Assembly: GCA_024529925.1 (NCBI GenBank)
Contig: JAFEUB010001018.1
Location: 377,001 to 441,000 of the forward strand
Length of the DNA: 64,000 nt
From: Ophthalmolycus amberensis
Lineage: Eukaryota; Chordata; Actinopteri; Perciformes; Zoarcidae
Reading direction: 5' to 3'
Part shown: in pieces, positions 53,501-64,000 of the stretch
How the letters are laid out: each line of letters starts with the position of its first letter
How positions within the stretch are numbered: the first letter of the stretch is position 1
Notes under the pieces: generated by a model
Databases searched by the model: none
What the model saw: the letters and a program-made list of their open reading frames with translations, nothing else
Told to the model about the DNA's origin: nothing
Program-made: the position numbers and the translations under genes

Positions 53501-55042
53501 CAGTTAGTGCATTTATAGGTATTGAGCTTCATTTTTACACGAAACAAATAATAACCATAGCTGTGTTTCAGCTGCAGGACAGCAGTGAAGGCCCAGGTAT
53601 GAAATGCACGGAACACCACTGCACACTGAGGAGCTGCCAAGTGGAGACTCGATATCATTAAAGGCCATTCTACGGCCAGTTTGTGTTTTTGAGGAAGTCT
53701 CATGCTTTAAGCTTTGAACTCTTTGTTCGGAAGCCGAGAAAAAGTAAATGGAACCCAAACTCTGCATTCAGGTTTCACACAGAGAGCCGAGTGCATAAAG
53801 AGCGAGGTCTGTTTCACACAATACAAATACTTTTTTTTTGAGGACATACAGTAATTACACATGATTACACAGTAATTAGCCTGAATTGTTCTTTAAGCAA
53901 AAGAATGAGAACTTATTTCTGAATGCAACTTAATTCAATCAAAGGAGCTGGTCGTGCACTGAGCTGGGTATTTTTTATCAGCTTTCAGGAAAGACTGAAC
54001 CGATTGTAGATTCAACCCAAGTTGTTTTCTCTTTGCAGGAAAAAAGAAGAAGCTTGCATCGTGCATGTCGGTGATCAATAAACTGCTCGCGTTCTTGTGC
54101 ATATTGCTGTACCAGACATAGAGCGAGGGACCTTTAAGTGCCGTCGGTGCGTTACAATGATGCAAAACCTTGAAGCTTGCTCAAGGGTTTTTTCCCATCT
54201 TCTTGCTCTCCTGCCATCTGAAGATTCACAAACAAAGCAGGTATAAAGCTCGATAATGTTAGCTCGGTGCTGAACACTATGAACGCGTCTCCTCACTTTA
54301 ATATAGCATCAACTCAACAGTCCCCAGAGGAGGGAGGGGATTTCCATTACAGACAATTGTCTCGAGTCCATTTGTGGACTATGGTGTGAAAGAAAAAGAG
54401 TGTTAAACTATGTCAATTACGCAGATGTCGAGTGGGACTTTTTAGGTATTCGCGCTACAGATGTGGGGACACTGACACAGATGTTATATTTTCACTTTTG
54501 TTTTAGAGTGTCATTTGTTCTGTTGTCGTGCTGCATGATGATGTTTGCAGATGAAGGCCTTGGCGTAGGTCTGCGCTCCCAGAGCGTCCTTCCTGTCTAG
54601 TATATTGTCTTGTATGTATGCACTGAGTTGTCTAAGGATGGCCAAACCACAGCTTCTGCTATAAATGCTGTGGTGTCTGGCATTGGTCCACTTGTCCCTT
54701 TAAAAATAACCATTAAACAAAGAACTGTTCCCGGGTCAGGTCCCTGAGGGGTAGCCAATCGTCACTGCATCCTTCTTAGTCGGACTTTGTACCTCTAATA
54801 ATGGCTTTAACGTCTGATTCGTTGGATGTTGTCAACAGAAACAATAACAATTAACTTAATTGAAAAAATTGGGAACTCATCAAAAATGAAAAGCAGCGTT
54901 TAACTGGATTCAACCAAGGTGTGCAAAATGTATTTTCTGTGTTATTTCATTCTGTTTTGGACCTCAGTGCAAACCACGTGATTGAAAACAAACTGAAGAC
55001 CACCTGGACCCCCCTTTTAGGACCCTTACCGCACACTTCTAA
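53501..55042. other. Upstream flank of the signal-peptide gene
   Basis: No coding exon is seen. The stretch is transposon-free as far as I can tell. 54960-55125 becomes rich in C and CpG as the promoter is approached. Confidence 0.5.
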
Positions 55043-55047
55043 CCAAT
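55043..55047 (+). promoter_or_regulatory. CCAAT box
   Basis: A CCAAT pentamer within AACCAATAG lies 79 bases upstream of a TATA box, the usual spacing for an NF-Y site. Its position just before the GC-rich leader of the signal-peptide exon supports a real promoter. A lone pentamer would mean little; the pairing is the evidence. Confidence 0.6.
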
Positions 55048-55125
55048 AGATGATAAAACAAGCGCATGACTCTAAACTCTCCGACGGAGTGATGCGTCCT
55101 AACTTACCGATCCCCCTCCGCGTCC

Positions 55126-55133
55126 TATAAGAG
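55126..55133 (+). promoter_or_regulatory. TATA box of the signal-peptide gene
   Basis: TATAAGAG is flanked by GC-rich sequence (CGTCC before, GACCG after), a classic core-promoter setting. It predicts transcription starting about 25-32 bases downstream, near 55155-55165. The spacing to the ATG gives a 5' leader of roughly 330 bases. No competing TATA-like motif is seen between it and the start codon. Confidence 0.65.
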
Positions 55134-55156
55134 GACCGTTAGTAAGACACTCCTGA

Positions 55157-55487
55157 GGGGTCGGACTCTGATGACCACAGCGGGGAAACACCTGGCGCGC
55201 AGATTTCAGATACGCAGCTCCGCGATAGGTTCGACCCTTCCCGTGTGCACCCCCCCACCCCCGACTCCGACAACCCCGCAGCCATTACGCTCGCGCGGTG
55301 TCAATCACGTCTGCAAAACCCTCCCCCGAGATAACAAATAGGACGCGTGGCTCCGGAGCGCCCGCACTATCTGCCCAGACGGCAATCCGCTCCGTTCGAA
55401 GCGCTCGTGAGTGCATCTCTGCTGCGGTGCGTCGCGCGCAGGCTGGAGAGAGATGACAAGAGCCCCGCGGAACTGGCCAGAAAAAAC
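55157..55487 (+). other. Predicted 5' untranslated leader, CpG-dense, with two upstream ORFs
   Basis: The left edge is inferred from the TATA position, not seen directly. The leader is much richer in CpG than the surrounding DNA, as expected for an unmethylated promoter. It holds an upstream ORF at 55171-55341 (ATG ACC ... TAG, 56 codons) and a second at 55453-55518 (21 codons plus stop). The second overlaps the main ATG in a different frame. If the start site is as predicted, both would be scanned before the main start and could lower its translation. I see no intron signal that clearly removes them. Confidence 0.5.
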
Positions 55488-55566
55488 ATGGATCTCCGTA
55501 AAACGCTGGTGTCGATGATTTGGATATTATTGCTGAACATTGAGGGAGACTGTCACGCCGAGGAAG
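55488..55566 (+). CDS. First coding exon of a signal-peptide-bearing secreted or type I membrane protein (partial, 26 codons + 1 nt)
   Basis: The exon opens with an ATG in a near-ideal Kozak context (A at -3, G at +4). It reads 26 codons plus one base, then meets a strong splice donor (AAG|GTATGT), so it ends in phase 1. The peptide has the form of a cleaved signal sequence: a short N-region with Arg4 and Lys5, a hydrophobic core from about residue 6 to 16 (LVSMIWILLL), and a C-region ending Cys-His-Ala before Glu-Glu. The -3/-1 rule therefore predicts cleavage after Ala24. The upstream in-frame sequence stays open for 47 codons but contains no ATG, so 55488 is the only supported start on this frame. 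CCAAT and TATA boxes lie 445 and 362 bases upstream. The rest of the protein lies beyond the window, after an intron longer than 8.4 kb. Known fact: many neuronal receptors have a first exon that carries little more than the signal peptide. EphB receptors also have mature chains starting near Glu-Glu. The family assignment is inference and unproven. Confidence 0.8.
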
Positions 55567-55572
55567 GTATGT
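55567..55572 (+). promoter_or_regulatory. Splice donor of intron 1
   Basis: GTATGT directly follows GAG GAA G, giving AAG|GTATGT, close to the MAG|GTRAGT consensus. It leaves the reading frame in phase 1. The frame remains open past this point only for 34 more codons of GT-rich, non-protein-like sequence, so splicing here is the sensible reading. Confidence 0.75.
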
Positions 55573-55756
55573 GTGTGTTTATTTTTGTTTTGTATCCAAA
55601 CCGGGTCGCCACAGCGTTGATCGCCAGACGGATGTCCTCGGCGGAGATAGTTTTGGTGTTTGTCCTGTGATCGGAACCAGGTGCAGGTCGTTCCACTGAT
55701 GAGGGCGCGGATAGTAAAACTGCCTGTAAATCGCTTTAAAACCAGACGCGCACGCG

Positions 55757-55773
55757 TATATATATATATATAT
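55757..55773. repeat. (TA)n microsatellite
   Basis: About 8 units, in intron 1. Confidence 0.9.
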
Positions 55774-56710
55774 CATCTTTTTTTTTGCCAGGTTGTGGAG
55801 AGACGCGTCTCATGAAGCTGGCACATTTATGCTCAAAGCGTCCCCCTGAATAACTGAACAAATAGGGTTTATTCAGATTTTTTTTGTCATTCAATTGCTT
55901 GTAAAAAAAGACACTTCAGTACAATAGCATATAATAAATACCCCAATCGTTTGTCATTTACAGCATCCGCTCCAGCGTTGCGGATTGTGAACTAAAGCAC
56001 TGTATGAGTTGTTTAATGGTTTGCTTCTATAGACACAAACGGAGTCTCTTGTCCCCGTTGGCACACAGCAGGACCACTGTCTGCTCCCACATCCCGCTTC
56101 TCATGTATAAAGTCAGCTCCCTTCAGGCGACCGTGCTCCTCCAGAAAACTAAATAAATCCCCGCTCTGTTGTCACAATGACTGAGATATTTTTTTTTGCA
56201 TCTCTGTGCAACTGGTTTCTTTGTCTTTTGCTACTCTTTGACAGTCACTGATGCTGTGGCCACGGACGACAGGATGCATTAGGAGGCTGCCGCCTCACTG
56301 CTTATCCCCACTGAATGCAACTCTGCTTTTATATATTCCAGCACAGTTCTTAACAAAACAGCCATTTTATTGTTCTCAAGTTACTTTCTTCTTGTCTTTC
56401 CGTCAGCACTAAACAAAGACTCATTATTGAAACAGGAATGCAGGAGAAGAGTGTATACGATTCAGTGAGGTGTACATTTATTTTTTAATCGAGATTAAAT
56501 GCTGATGATCCGGATTTGGATTGCTGGCTCCTTTAATTGCACTTCAGTGCATCTGCACTGAAGTGTGTCAGAGAGAGAGAGAGGGAGCTGCTGCTGTGGT
56601 CTCACAGTTTACCTGCAGCCTGTCTCCACTGATAAATAAATACCTTCAGCCGAGATACTGGATCTATGCAACATGTATTGGTCCAAACTAAAAAGCATAG
56701 TGTCACATCT

Positions 56711-56745
56711 AGAGTGTGTGTGTGAGTGTGTGTGTGTGTGTGTGT
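56711..56745. repeat. (GT)n microsatellite
   Basis: GT units with two AG interruptions, in intron 1. Confidence 0.92.
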
Positions 56746-57899
56746 TTCTAACCGGCCGGCTCAGGTGAAGCCGTGGAAGGGTTCTTAATCAGTTCAGAGA
56801 TTGTGAGGAGAACATAATGGCTTCAGACCCCTAGGCTCTCTCTCTCTTCTCTCTCGCTCTCGTTCTCTCTAAAGAGGGGCTTTTATTGGCAAGGTATAGC
56901 TGAGTGGATTTTTTTAGATCCACACGCATGCACATCCATACAGTACACTATACACGTATAGTCCAGAGCGGCACACTTCACAGCCATACATCATTGACAC
57001 ACATTAATGCACTGGCGGCACACATGCAACTCTGGATCAGATGCCAGCAGCAGCAGCGGCTCGCATGCGAGCTCTCTCATGAAACGCATGCAGTGGCTTT
57101 GACATTTGCTGCCACTTAAGGGCCCCCCTTTTGTGCGTGCGGACAGACAGATACACATATTTCATTTGCGCACACTATCCCCCTCGAGCGCTCCTTGCCA
57201 GATTGATTTGTATCCCTGGAATGCTGTGCAGCCAGATTTGGATGCTAGCTTTTGTTTAATTGATGTTGTGACGGAGATTAATTGCAGTGAAAGCAATGTG
57301 CTCCCGAAGGCTTCTATTGGCAGCGAATCCTTCTTTTCTGCTCAAGCAGATTTGGGAGATGGAGGAAACACTGGAGGGAATTCCTACTCTTTTAAAACAA
57401 AAAAAGAATCTCTTCTGTTGTATCCATATTGGATGAGGCGATTCACCTGCCTGTGTATGTGTGAAACGCCATGGGAGCTGTGTTTTTAACAAAGGAAGCG
57501 TGTGCACAAGTCTTCCCCTTCTTTGTATTTTCTGTTTAAACCTCATTATGTCATATTACAGTATTTATGTTGCTCTTCGATCATTATTTATGAACTTTGC
57601 AGACTGTCCTTGTTCGTATTCAAATCCCTTTAGTGGCTTTTAGTCAGTTTCTTTAAATGTCCCGTGGTGTTTGTCTTTGCTCTCGTTTCATGTCTCCTCG
57701 TGTGCCAGCAGTGTTTCCCCGTGACTGCATTCTAGTCTTGTGTTTTCCTTTGCGCTTCCTGTTTTCCTTTGGTCTACTCTCCTGTCCTCCTCATATGTCA
57801 CCTTCCTCTCCTCCGCTTCCTCTCCTCCTCCTCCCTGCATCCTGAGCTGACTTGGCAGACACGACCGGCGCCGCTCCGTGCAGGCAGAGCCGGAGCTCG

Positions 57900-57900
<1 letters not shown>

Positions 57901-57943
<43 letters not shown>
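57901..57943. repeat. (CA)n microsatellite
   Basis: About 21 perfect units, in intron 1 within C-rich text. Confidence 0.97.
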
Positions 57944-57946
<3 letters not shown>

Positions 57947-59856
57947 CCAGCCACTCGCCCCTCCCGCCTTCCCTTCCTTCAGGCCGCTTTTTCTCATTCC
58001 CCCACACCTCACCGCTAACACACCTTGGCATCTCATTTACTTCTCCCTCTCCTCCCGCCCTCCCTCCCCTCCGCATGCATCCATTCTGCAGCAAGCCGAG
58101 AGAGGGCACGAGCTAGGTACGGAACAACAGAGGCAGAGTGATGGGGCGCAGCGGCGTGATGGAGTGTCGGCCTAACCTGTGGGATCACCCTGAGCTTTTT
58201 GTTTGATGCCATGTCAGAACGCACCGTGTTCTTGGCAGGCATTCGGCCTATTGTTTACCTGCAGCACTGCCTTCCAAAACCTCTCGGGTCATCATGTGTA
58301 ATTTCATATTTGTCCCCGTGTCCGCACCACGAAACATGCCAGAAACACACTGACTGGTCTACAAGCTGAGAAGCCCACTCCTAATATAGCGCCACTGTTA
58401 AATACATGTACGTTTCTGTCAGCGTCCGTCTTGTCTTGAAGGTTAAAAGTGCAGAGGGACTCCTCCGCCAAGGCCCCGTGTCAGTGCAGGACGTCTCTTA
58501 CGCAGCAGAGCGAGAAGTAAAGTTTTCCGTCGGTGGAAGGCCGTGCAATGTTTTGAGACTGCAGCTTTAATTCCGTCACAACGTAACCATTGACTCCATT
58601 GGTGTGTGTGTGCGCGTGTGTGTGTTTTTAAAAGTCACCTCAAGTCTTTTCATCGACTATACTCGCAAGCCTCCACCTCTCAGGTCTGCGTTGCGTTCGG
58701 TCCGAACCTTCAGAGCTAAGTAACGTTTTCCTTTTGGTTTCCATAAACATTTAATTGATTTATTTGGGGTTTTGCAGAGTAATCCTGAAAATTACAAAAC
58801 ATGTATTTCTTTGTATTTATATATCAAAATCATGAAACAAAATATGAAGTATGTCATCGTACCAATTAATTGAAACCAGTTATAGCATGACATCATCCAT
58901 CAATATGCAGCTCTTGGCGACAAGGGAGGAGTGTTTGCAGCTCTAGCACTAAACTCTAGGCCCGCCCACTTTTTAGCGGTCCAATCAAATGCAAAGGATT
59001 TTATTAATATCTCTAATCGCATCGCTCAAATGTTCCCTTTCACTGGACTGTTAAGTGTTCTTGCTATTTCTGCAATGATATGCCATCTACTTTAAAAAGC
59101 TGCTACAGCGAGATGCAAAGCCTCTGTTTGCTGTTAACTCGAACAAAACATAATTAAAGAGACTATCCATTATTAAATCCCACTCATATATCATATGATT
59201 ACTGAATCAGTAATTAAAATTAGTACTTAGCGGCAATCTGACTGACTAATTTGGGGTTTACCAGCAATTGCCAGATTGGCAGCGGAGTAGCGCTCCACCC
59301 TCCCAAGCATCAATTGGGACTAATTGTCTGTGATTGATGCAGGCTTATTTCTGCCGCGATGCACTGGCCCATCTTCGGCTGGCAAGGACCTGTCGGATCG
59401 GACGAACCGCGACCTCCGCTAGCGTGAAAGGTCCCAGTGATTTGTGAAGATGGCAGGCCTCCCGTCGAGGCCTGGGGGGGGGGGGGCTGCTGTCATTTTC
59501 AGGAGAAAGGGGTAGAGGCTCAGGTGCGCGGGGGATATGAATCAATTAATGAACGGAGGGAGGGAAGAAGAGAGAGGTGTGTCAGGTCGAGGGGGTGAGG
59601 AAAGAGGGAGGCTGAGGTGAAGCAGAGGTGGATGAGGGAGTGACAGGAGTGAAATTGGAAGGGGGTGTAACGGCGCGTGGGAGGGAGCGGGTGATGAGGG
59701 AATTGTAAGCTGCCACTGCTGCTTTGTTCCACAGCCACTTGTATGTTACATGTAATCAAACAGACCATGAGTTCCTCTAACAAGTCAATGCAGAAGCTCA
59801 GCCAGATCTGAGTTTACCTCCCACTCTGCCGGAACACATTGACTGAGGCCAATATG

Positions 59857-59889
<33 letters not shown>
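59857..59889. repeat. (GT)n(GA)n microsatellite
   Basis: A GT block passes directly into a GA block. Confidence 0.93.
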
Positions 59890-60732
59890 CGTGTCTATTG
59901 GATCTCGATAGGGTCACCTGATTTCTTTTGTTCAGGGTAAGGATGTTACTACAGCGTCGGGGCTTCTGCTGGATCGGCAAGAATGAGCCTTCGGAAAGGG
60001 TGGGAGGGATGTTTGAGAGGGGGAGAAATGAGCAGTGTGTGTGCACATGTGGCAGGGAAGACTGGGGGGGGGGGGGGTTTAGCAGGTGTTTCAGCCATAT
60101 TGGACAGTGAGGAAGCGGCTTTGCGCAGCTGCATGTGACAGATGAAGGTAAATTGCTGACGGACGGCACATTTGTGTAGTGGTTTTATTGATGAATCTGT
60201 GCTGAAACATCTTCAGCGGCCGTCTGTGCCGATGTGTTCTTCACACACTCGTGCACATTTTGCTCGCATTCGAATTTTTCCACCTCAGACTCTTGCAGCG
60301 TTTTTTATTTCTTCTCTTTTTGTCTATTTTGAGAAGCACCATTGTGCAGCTTTGAGAAGAGTTAAATCAGTGTAAACAAACTGCGCTCTGCTTGCTGCAT
60401 CTTAACCGACTTGTTGTTGTTATGGTGAATTGTATGGAAATTAAAGAAATGTTGTTTATTTGTGAGGGTGATAATTAAATGATCGCAGCAGCAAAAAGTA
60501 ACATAGGCTCAAATGTGCCTGTGGCAATGAGAGAGACACAGAGAGAAATCGAATTTAAAAAGAGGTTAATGCTGGAGCATAAAACTGACATTCATTCATA
60601 TTATTTGTCAAATAAAATGTCCGACATTCACTTCTCAAATAGAAAGACCTGCTGCTCTTCTGTTATTATTTTGAATTGAATGGCTGTTGGTTTTGGAGAC
60701 GTCAGCCTTGGGTTCAGGGAAACTTCTGATAT

Positions 60733-60800
60733 TTTAGAGCTGAAACAATTACCTGATTAATCAAATACTACATGATAATGGAAATAGTTTTTAGTCATTT
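60733..60800. repeat. hAT-like fragment (TTAGAGCTGAAAC type)
   Basis: TTTTAGAGCTGAAACAATTA then CTGATTAATCAAATAC is a decayed form of a fish repeat end (TTAGAGCTGAAACGATTAGTCGATTAATCGATTAG). Only one end is present. Confidence 0.5.
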
Positions 60801-60837
60801 AGAGACACTGAACATGCGCACATTTAATCATTGAAAG

Positions 60838-60915
60838 TAGGGCTGCAACTAATGATTATTTTCACCATCGATAAATGTGCAGATTAATTTTGTCGGTTAG
60901 TCATTTGGTCTAATG
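60838..60915. repeat. hAT-like fragment (TAGGGCTGCAAC type)
   Basis: TAGGGCTGCAACTAATGATT then ATTTTCACCATCGATAAAT matches a widespread fish element end (TAGGGCTGCAACTAACGATTATTTT). It lies 38 bases after the previous fragment; the inverse end is missing. Confidence 0.6.
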
Positions 60916-61009
60916 GTTCAGCTTTACAGATGGAGTTGATCCCGTTTCCTTTGTTATCCAGTTTATGTATTCAGCTTGTCAGACCTTTTTATATTCCTAC
61001 ATTTTTCAG

Positions 61010-61245
61010 GCGCGTTACTTGTGAGGTGACGTGGTTTAAGGAGCAAGAACGTCCACGTAGGGGGAATGTCGGGTTGGATGGCTGGGTCAAACAAACACAG
61101 GACTTTGACCCAGGAGACCGCTGTTCGTGTCCTGTGTCAAAGCAAAAGTCAACGTAGTTATTTTAACTTGTGTACGTAAGTTAATCTACATTAGATATCT
61201 TAAGTTATGTCACGAACTTATTTTAACCCAAACCATGATCTGCGG
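61010..61245 (+). repeat. SINE-like dispersed repeat
   Basis: GACTTTGACCCAGGAGACCG then CTGTTCGTGTCC resembles a tRNA B-box region (GTTCGAGTCC). The downstream text GTCAACGTAGTTATTTTAAC, GTCACGAACTTATTTTAACC and CAAACCATGATCT matches a common fish repeat body. The A box is not clear. Confidence 0.55.
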
Positions 61246-61814
61246 CCCTTCAACCATGTGCTTAAAACTGCGACTGTTGGGTTTAGCTGTGGAGATGAAT
61301 TGATCTCCTGCCGCCGGTTTAGGAAACGCTTTAGAAACTACACGACCTCTGTGGTCGGGTGAGTTGGACGACTTGTTGGTGATGGAAAACAGTGCTTGTG
61401 CTTTCATGCCATAGCTTTATGTAACCATCACAAGGGACTGTTCTCTAAAGGTTCTTCAAAGGTTATATGCAAAAAAAAAATAAAGAAATTCCAATAAATA
61501 TTTAACACAAATGTCCCCCACCACCCACACCAGCAGCATCCTGGAGTTAAGACGTGTTTTTGCTCGATTTTCATACGGATGCCTCAACCACATTATTCAT
61601 CTTTGCTGCGTTCGTTGGGATACTAATGGATTAGAGGAGTATTTGTTGGCAAGCTTCTCAGTCCTGAGGTGTCTGAAGTTGATGGATGTCATTGGTGTGG
61701 GAGTGTGTGTGTTTGTGCCGAGCTGGAGCCGCGCTCTTGGCAGACATTTCTGCTCAGCTCTGTTTTGCATTGAGAGTAAACACTGACTGCATTAATGCGA
61801 GGCTTGTTGTGGGC

Positions 61815-61885
61815 GGGCACGCTGGGAATTGAACTGACAACTCGACGGCGCTCAGTCAGTCTACCACCCTCACACTCCCAGCATT
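61815..61885 (-). repeat. Possible tRNA-derived SINE fragment
   Basis: On the minus strand GTGGTAGACTGACTGAGCG and AGTTCAATTCCCAGC resemble decayed A- and B-box regions of a fish SINE (GTGGTAGAGCG... GGTTCGATTCCCAGC), with plausible spacing of about 20 bases. The tail is not identified. Confidence 0.45.
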
Positions 61886-62235
61886 TCATTTCATTTCCTT
61901 GGTTTCCGATCTCCCACTCATTTTGGCTTAAGTTTGAAAAACAGAGCCACGAGGAAAGATTTATTGAGGCAAGCTGGACTGAGAAGACTCGGACACACAG
62001 GAGCTACTGGTCAAATACAATGACTGCTGAAAACTCTTCACTTGTCCTGATTTTCTTATGTCTTTGCGCAACTGATCCTGGATCTGTTATTGCAAATTTC
62101 AAGTACCGAATCCCGCTGTGTGACTCCATTTGGGCTCAAATTTGCTCGCCGTTGTGCAGTTTTGACCAATGCACGCTCTGACGCATCAGTTTCTTTTGAA
62201 TCAAGTACCGGCATTGAGACTTTTGTGAGGAAAAT

Positions 62236-62244
62236 GGTGTGTGT

Positions 62245-62275
<31 letters not shown>
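62236..62275. repeat. (GT)n followed by poly-G
   Basis: About 12 GT units pass into a run of about 17 G. Such runs are prone to sequencing error and may form G-quadruplex-like structures. Confidence 0.95.
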
Positions 62276-64000
62276 CAGTGCGCAGTGCTCTTGCAGAGGT
62301 TAAATGTGTTGCTCTCCCTCTCAGATGTTGGCTTAGAGACCATCAGCCTCAATTGAGCCTGGTTTAGGCGGTCACATTACACTGCCCCGGAGGTGACAGG
62401 AGGTCCTGGAATGTACAAAAAGGCAAACACACACTCACACAGCTTGTACATGTGCCGTCCGCCTCGCTGGCTCTGGCTGAAGCCGGCCGACCTGTGAACG
62501 CCGCCTCTTAATGTGCTTTTCGTGTCCGCCGGTTTAGGAGAAACTGGAGGGCGGAGAAAAAGACTGCACATTACTTCGCTGCACATGATTAAATGCTACA
62601 ATGCCCCTCTCGTGTTACTCTCTGCCATATTCAGCCCCTCCTAATATAGACACAGTAGGGATTGTTGATGAAAGTTTAATTATTTTCTATACATACTGCT
62701 AAAGCTGTCTTATGTAACATTTCACACATACTCGAGCACAATTGCATTAAGTCTCCTCTAGAAACACCCCAGAGTCTTGCTCTAATGGTTGTGAAAACTT
62801 TGTTAATTGACTTACTTTGCTCAGTCATCAAGCTGCAGCACTTGTTCAGATGAAATGGAGGGACTGAACACGGGCTATGCTCTGTGTACGCGTGTTGCAA
62901 TCAGGTGCTGTCAACATCCGACGGTCAAGCGTTGGCTTCCAAATAGTCGCATTAAAAGAGTAATCCAGCAATTTAGCATTGAACTTGGTATACGTTGTTG
63001 GATTCATGATGTTTCAGAATCAATGCAGAACAAGTTATATTGCGTTGTTTTTTTTTGTCATATTTTGTATTATTCTTCCCTGCCTACATTACCCATGATG
63101 GACCGCTAACTTCCAACAGTTTGGACAGAGATTGGGTGTTCTCTAATTTCATGCAGCTCCCTCTGAAGTCACAAAAAGCTGTGTGTGTGTACATATATCT
63201 ATATATATTAATAAGGTTTTATGTGTAAAATTGGTGGAGTTCCCTTAAAGAAGCTACGTTGACAGAGAATAGAAACGCTGATCGTTATCAAGCAGGCGTT
63301 GTAAAGTGTTGTAATTTGTGTCCCACAGTACCTGAAAGCACCACAGTACAACGTGTCTGCTATGCCCACAGCAGCCTGTCGTAGACATTTTTTTTAATCA
63401 CTAACAAATTAGATAAACCTGAAGCATGACCAGGCCAAGTCGTTTGAATCAATAAAGGGGATTCGATGTTGAGTCGTTATATTTATTCTTACGATAAATT
63501 GGCCTTCTTGTCTTTTCTGTTATATGTTACAGTTTGTCAAACTATAGATTTGGACACTGGTAGTAGAGAATACGTCTTATGTAAAATCTATTGAGACCCA
63601 CAATGTGCCGCCTGCAATCCATATGAGAGATAAAATATCCAGTGGAATTTTGTTATCTGAAGCTCAGGGGTTGTACGAACATAACCAAGCATGCACAATA
63701 ATGATTGACACACGTACATGAGGTGGACAGAGCGACACTGTTCTCTGCCCCACAGCCCGTGAATCCGTCCCTCCCTCTCCGCTCCGCCGTGGTTAATGGC
63801 CGCCACGTTGGAAACGTGTCCGGCCGGGCCTCGTAAACCGTCACCCCCGTGCCCAGGAAACCCCATTAATCTCTCTGAGAGGCGTTTGACCTTTCAAACT
63901 CATTAACCACAGCCGGTGTGCAGACCTAATTATATTTTATTTATTTTTCCGCCTCTCGTGCACAAACAAACGGCGTGTGCAGGAGGGCTTGGCAATCTCG

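Larger units (their letters stand above)
55567..64000 (+). other. Intron 1 of the signal-peptide gene (5' part, runs off the window)
   Basis: No convincing second exon was found on the + strand: no ORF here combines a polypyrimidine-AG acceptor, a donor and a protein-like reading. The interval holds microsatellites (55757, 56711, 57901, 59857, 62236), hAT fragments near 60.7-60.9 kb, SINE-like sequence near 61.0 and 61.8 kb, and long unique tracts. Some of these tracts (57.0-57.5 kb, 59.16-59.45 kb, 63.59-63.94 kb) have the balanced composition and homeodomain-core motifs typical of conserved enhancers. This is inference from composition only. Confidence 0.6.

Noticed and set aside
55347..55487. 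N-terminal extension of the signal-peptide protein by 47 codons
   Set aside because: The in-frame extension begins at a GTG and contains no ATG. It would bury the signal peptide, and the Kozak ATG at 55488 fits far better.
57688..58242. Several overlapping ORFs around 58 kb on both strands
   Set aside because: They arise from the (CA)n tract and C-rich sequence in intron 1; no acceptor or donor pairs define an exon.
61815..61885. A genuine tRNA gene on the minus strand
   Set aside because: A- and B-box-like motifs are degenerate and no cloverleaf with a proper acceptor stem can be drawn, so a SINE fragment is more likely.

Overview
The window reads as nuclear DNA from a teleost fish, most likely a percomorph. 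The basis is vertebrate-type low gene density, abundant long (CA)n/(GT)n and (GA)n microsatellites, and many dispersed repeats whose consensus motifs I recognise from percomorph genomes. The transposon families present (hAT, PIF-Harbinger, ERV1-like LTR elements, tRNA-derived SINEs) fit this. Nothing looks bacterial, viral-genomic or organellar. I see no rRNA, canonical tRNA or CRISPR array.

Only one real host gene can be supported. Near 55.0-55.6 kb, on the + strand, there is a well-formed promoter: a CCAAT box at 55043 and a TATA box at 55126. It is followed by a GC-rich 5' leader and a first coding exon (55488-55566) that encodes a signal peptide and ends in phase 1 at a strong GTATGT donor. 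Everything from 55567 to the window end is then intron 1, at least 8.4 kb. The protein is secreted or a type I membrane protein. I cannot name it; an EphB-class receptor is the first idea to test. The 55 kb upstream looks like the large non-coding flank of a developmentally regulated gene. It consists of unique sequence, some of it plausibly conserved non-coding elements, interrupted by transposon insertions and microsatellites.

Layout. 0-5.6 kb: mostly unique sequence, with an unidentified minus-strand ORF (517-822) that sits just behind a splice-acceptor-like signal. 5.6-6.6 kb: a SINE tail, a small foldback element and a dispersed repeat. 6.6-16 kb: microsatellites, purine-rich tracts, a CpG-dense patch near 12.3 kb and copy A of a dispersed repeat (11.1 kb). 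16-17.9 kb: a short protein-like ORF and a 157-bp tandem duplication ending in a TATA box. 18.99-21.31 kb: a non-autonomous ERV1-like element whose 5' LTR has lost 301 bp, including its promoter. 21.93-23.62 kb: a 1.69-kb solo LTR in the opposite orientation. 26.4-27.8 kb: a dispersed repeat and a PIF-Harbinger element with TTA duplications. 28-45 kb: mainly unique sequence, with a 211-bp (GA)n tract, a minisatellite, a hAT-like fragment, copy B of the dispersed repeat, a further TIR-like repeat and a (CT)n tract. 45.45-53.5 kb: a transposon-dense stretch with a complete hAT element (perfect 8-bp duplication), a hAT-like degenerate copy, a further repeat, a SINE, a second Harbinger element with transposase remnants, and two hAT left ends in tandem. 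53.5-55 kb: unique sequence leading to the promoter. 55.6-64 kb: intron 1 with microsatellites, hAT fragments and SINE-like sequence.

The mobile elements with readable ends are supported by target-site duplications visible in the sequence. Family names for the degenerate repeats rest on recognition of consensus motifs and need a repeat-library search.
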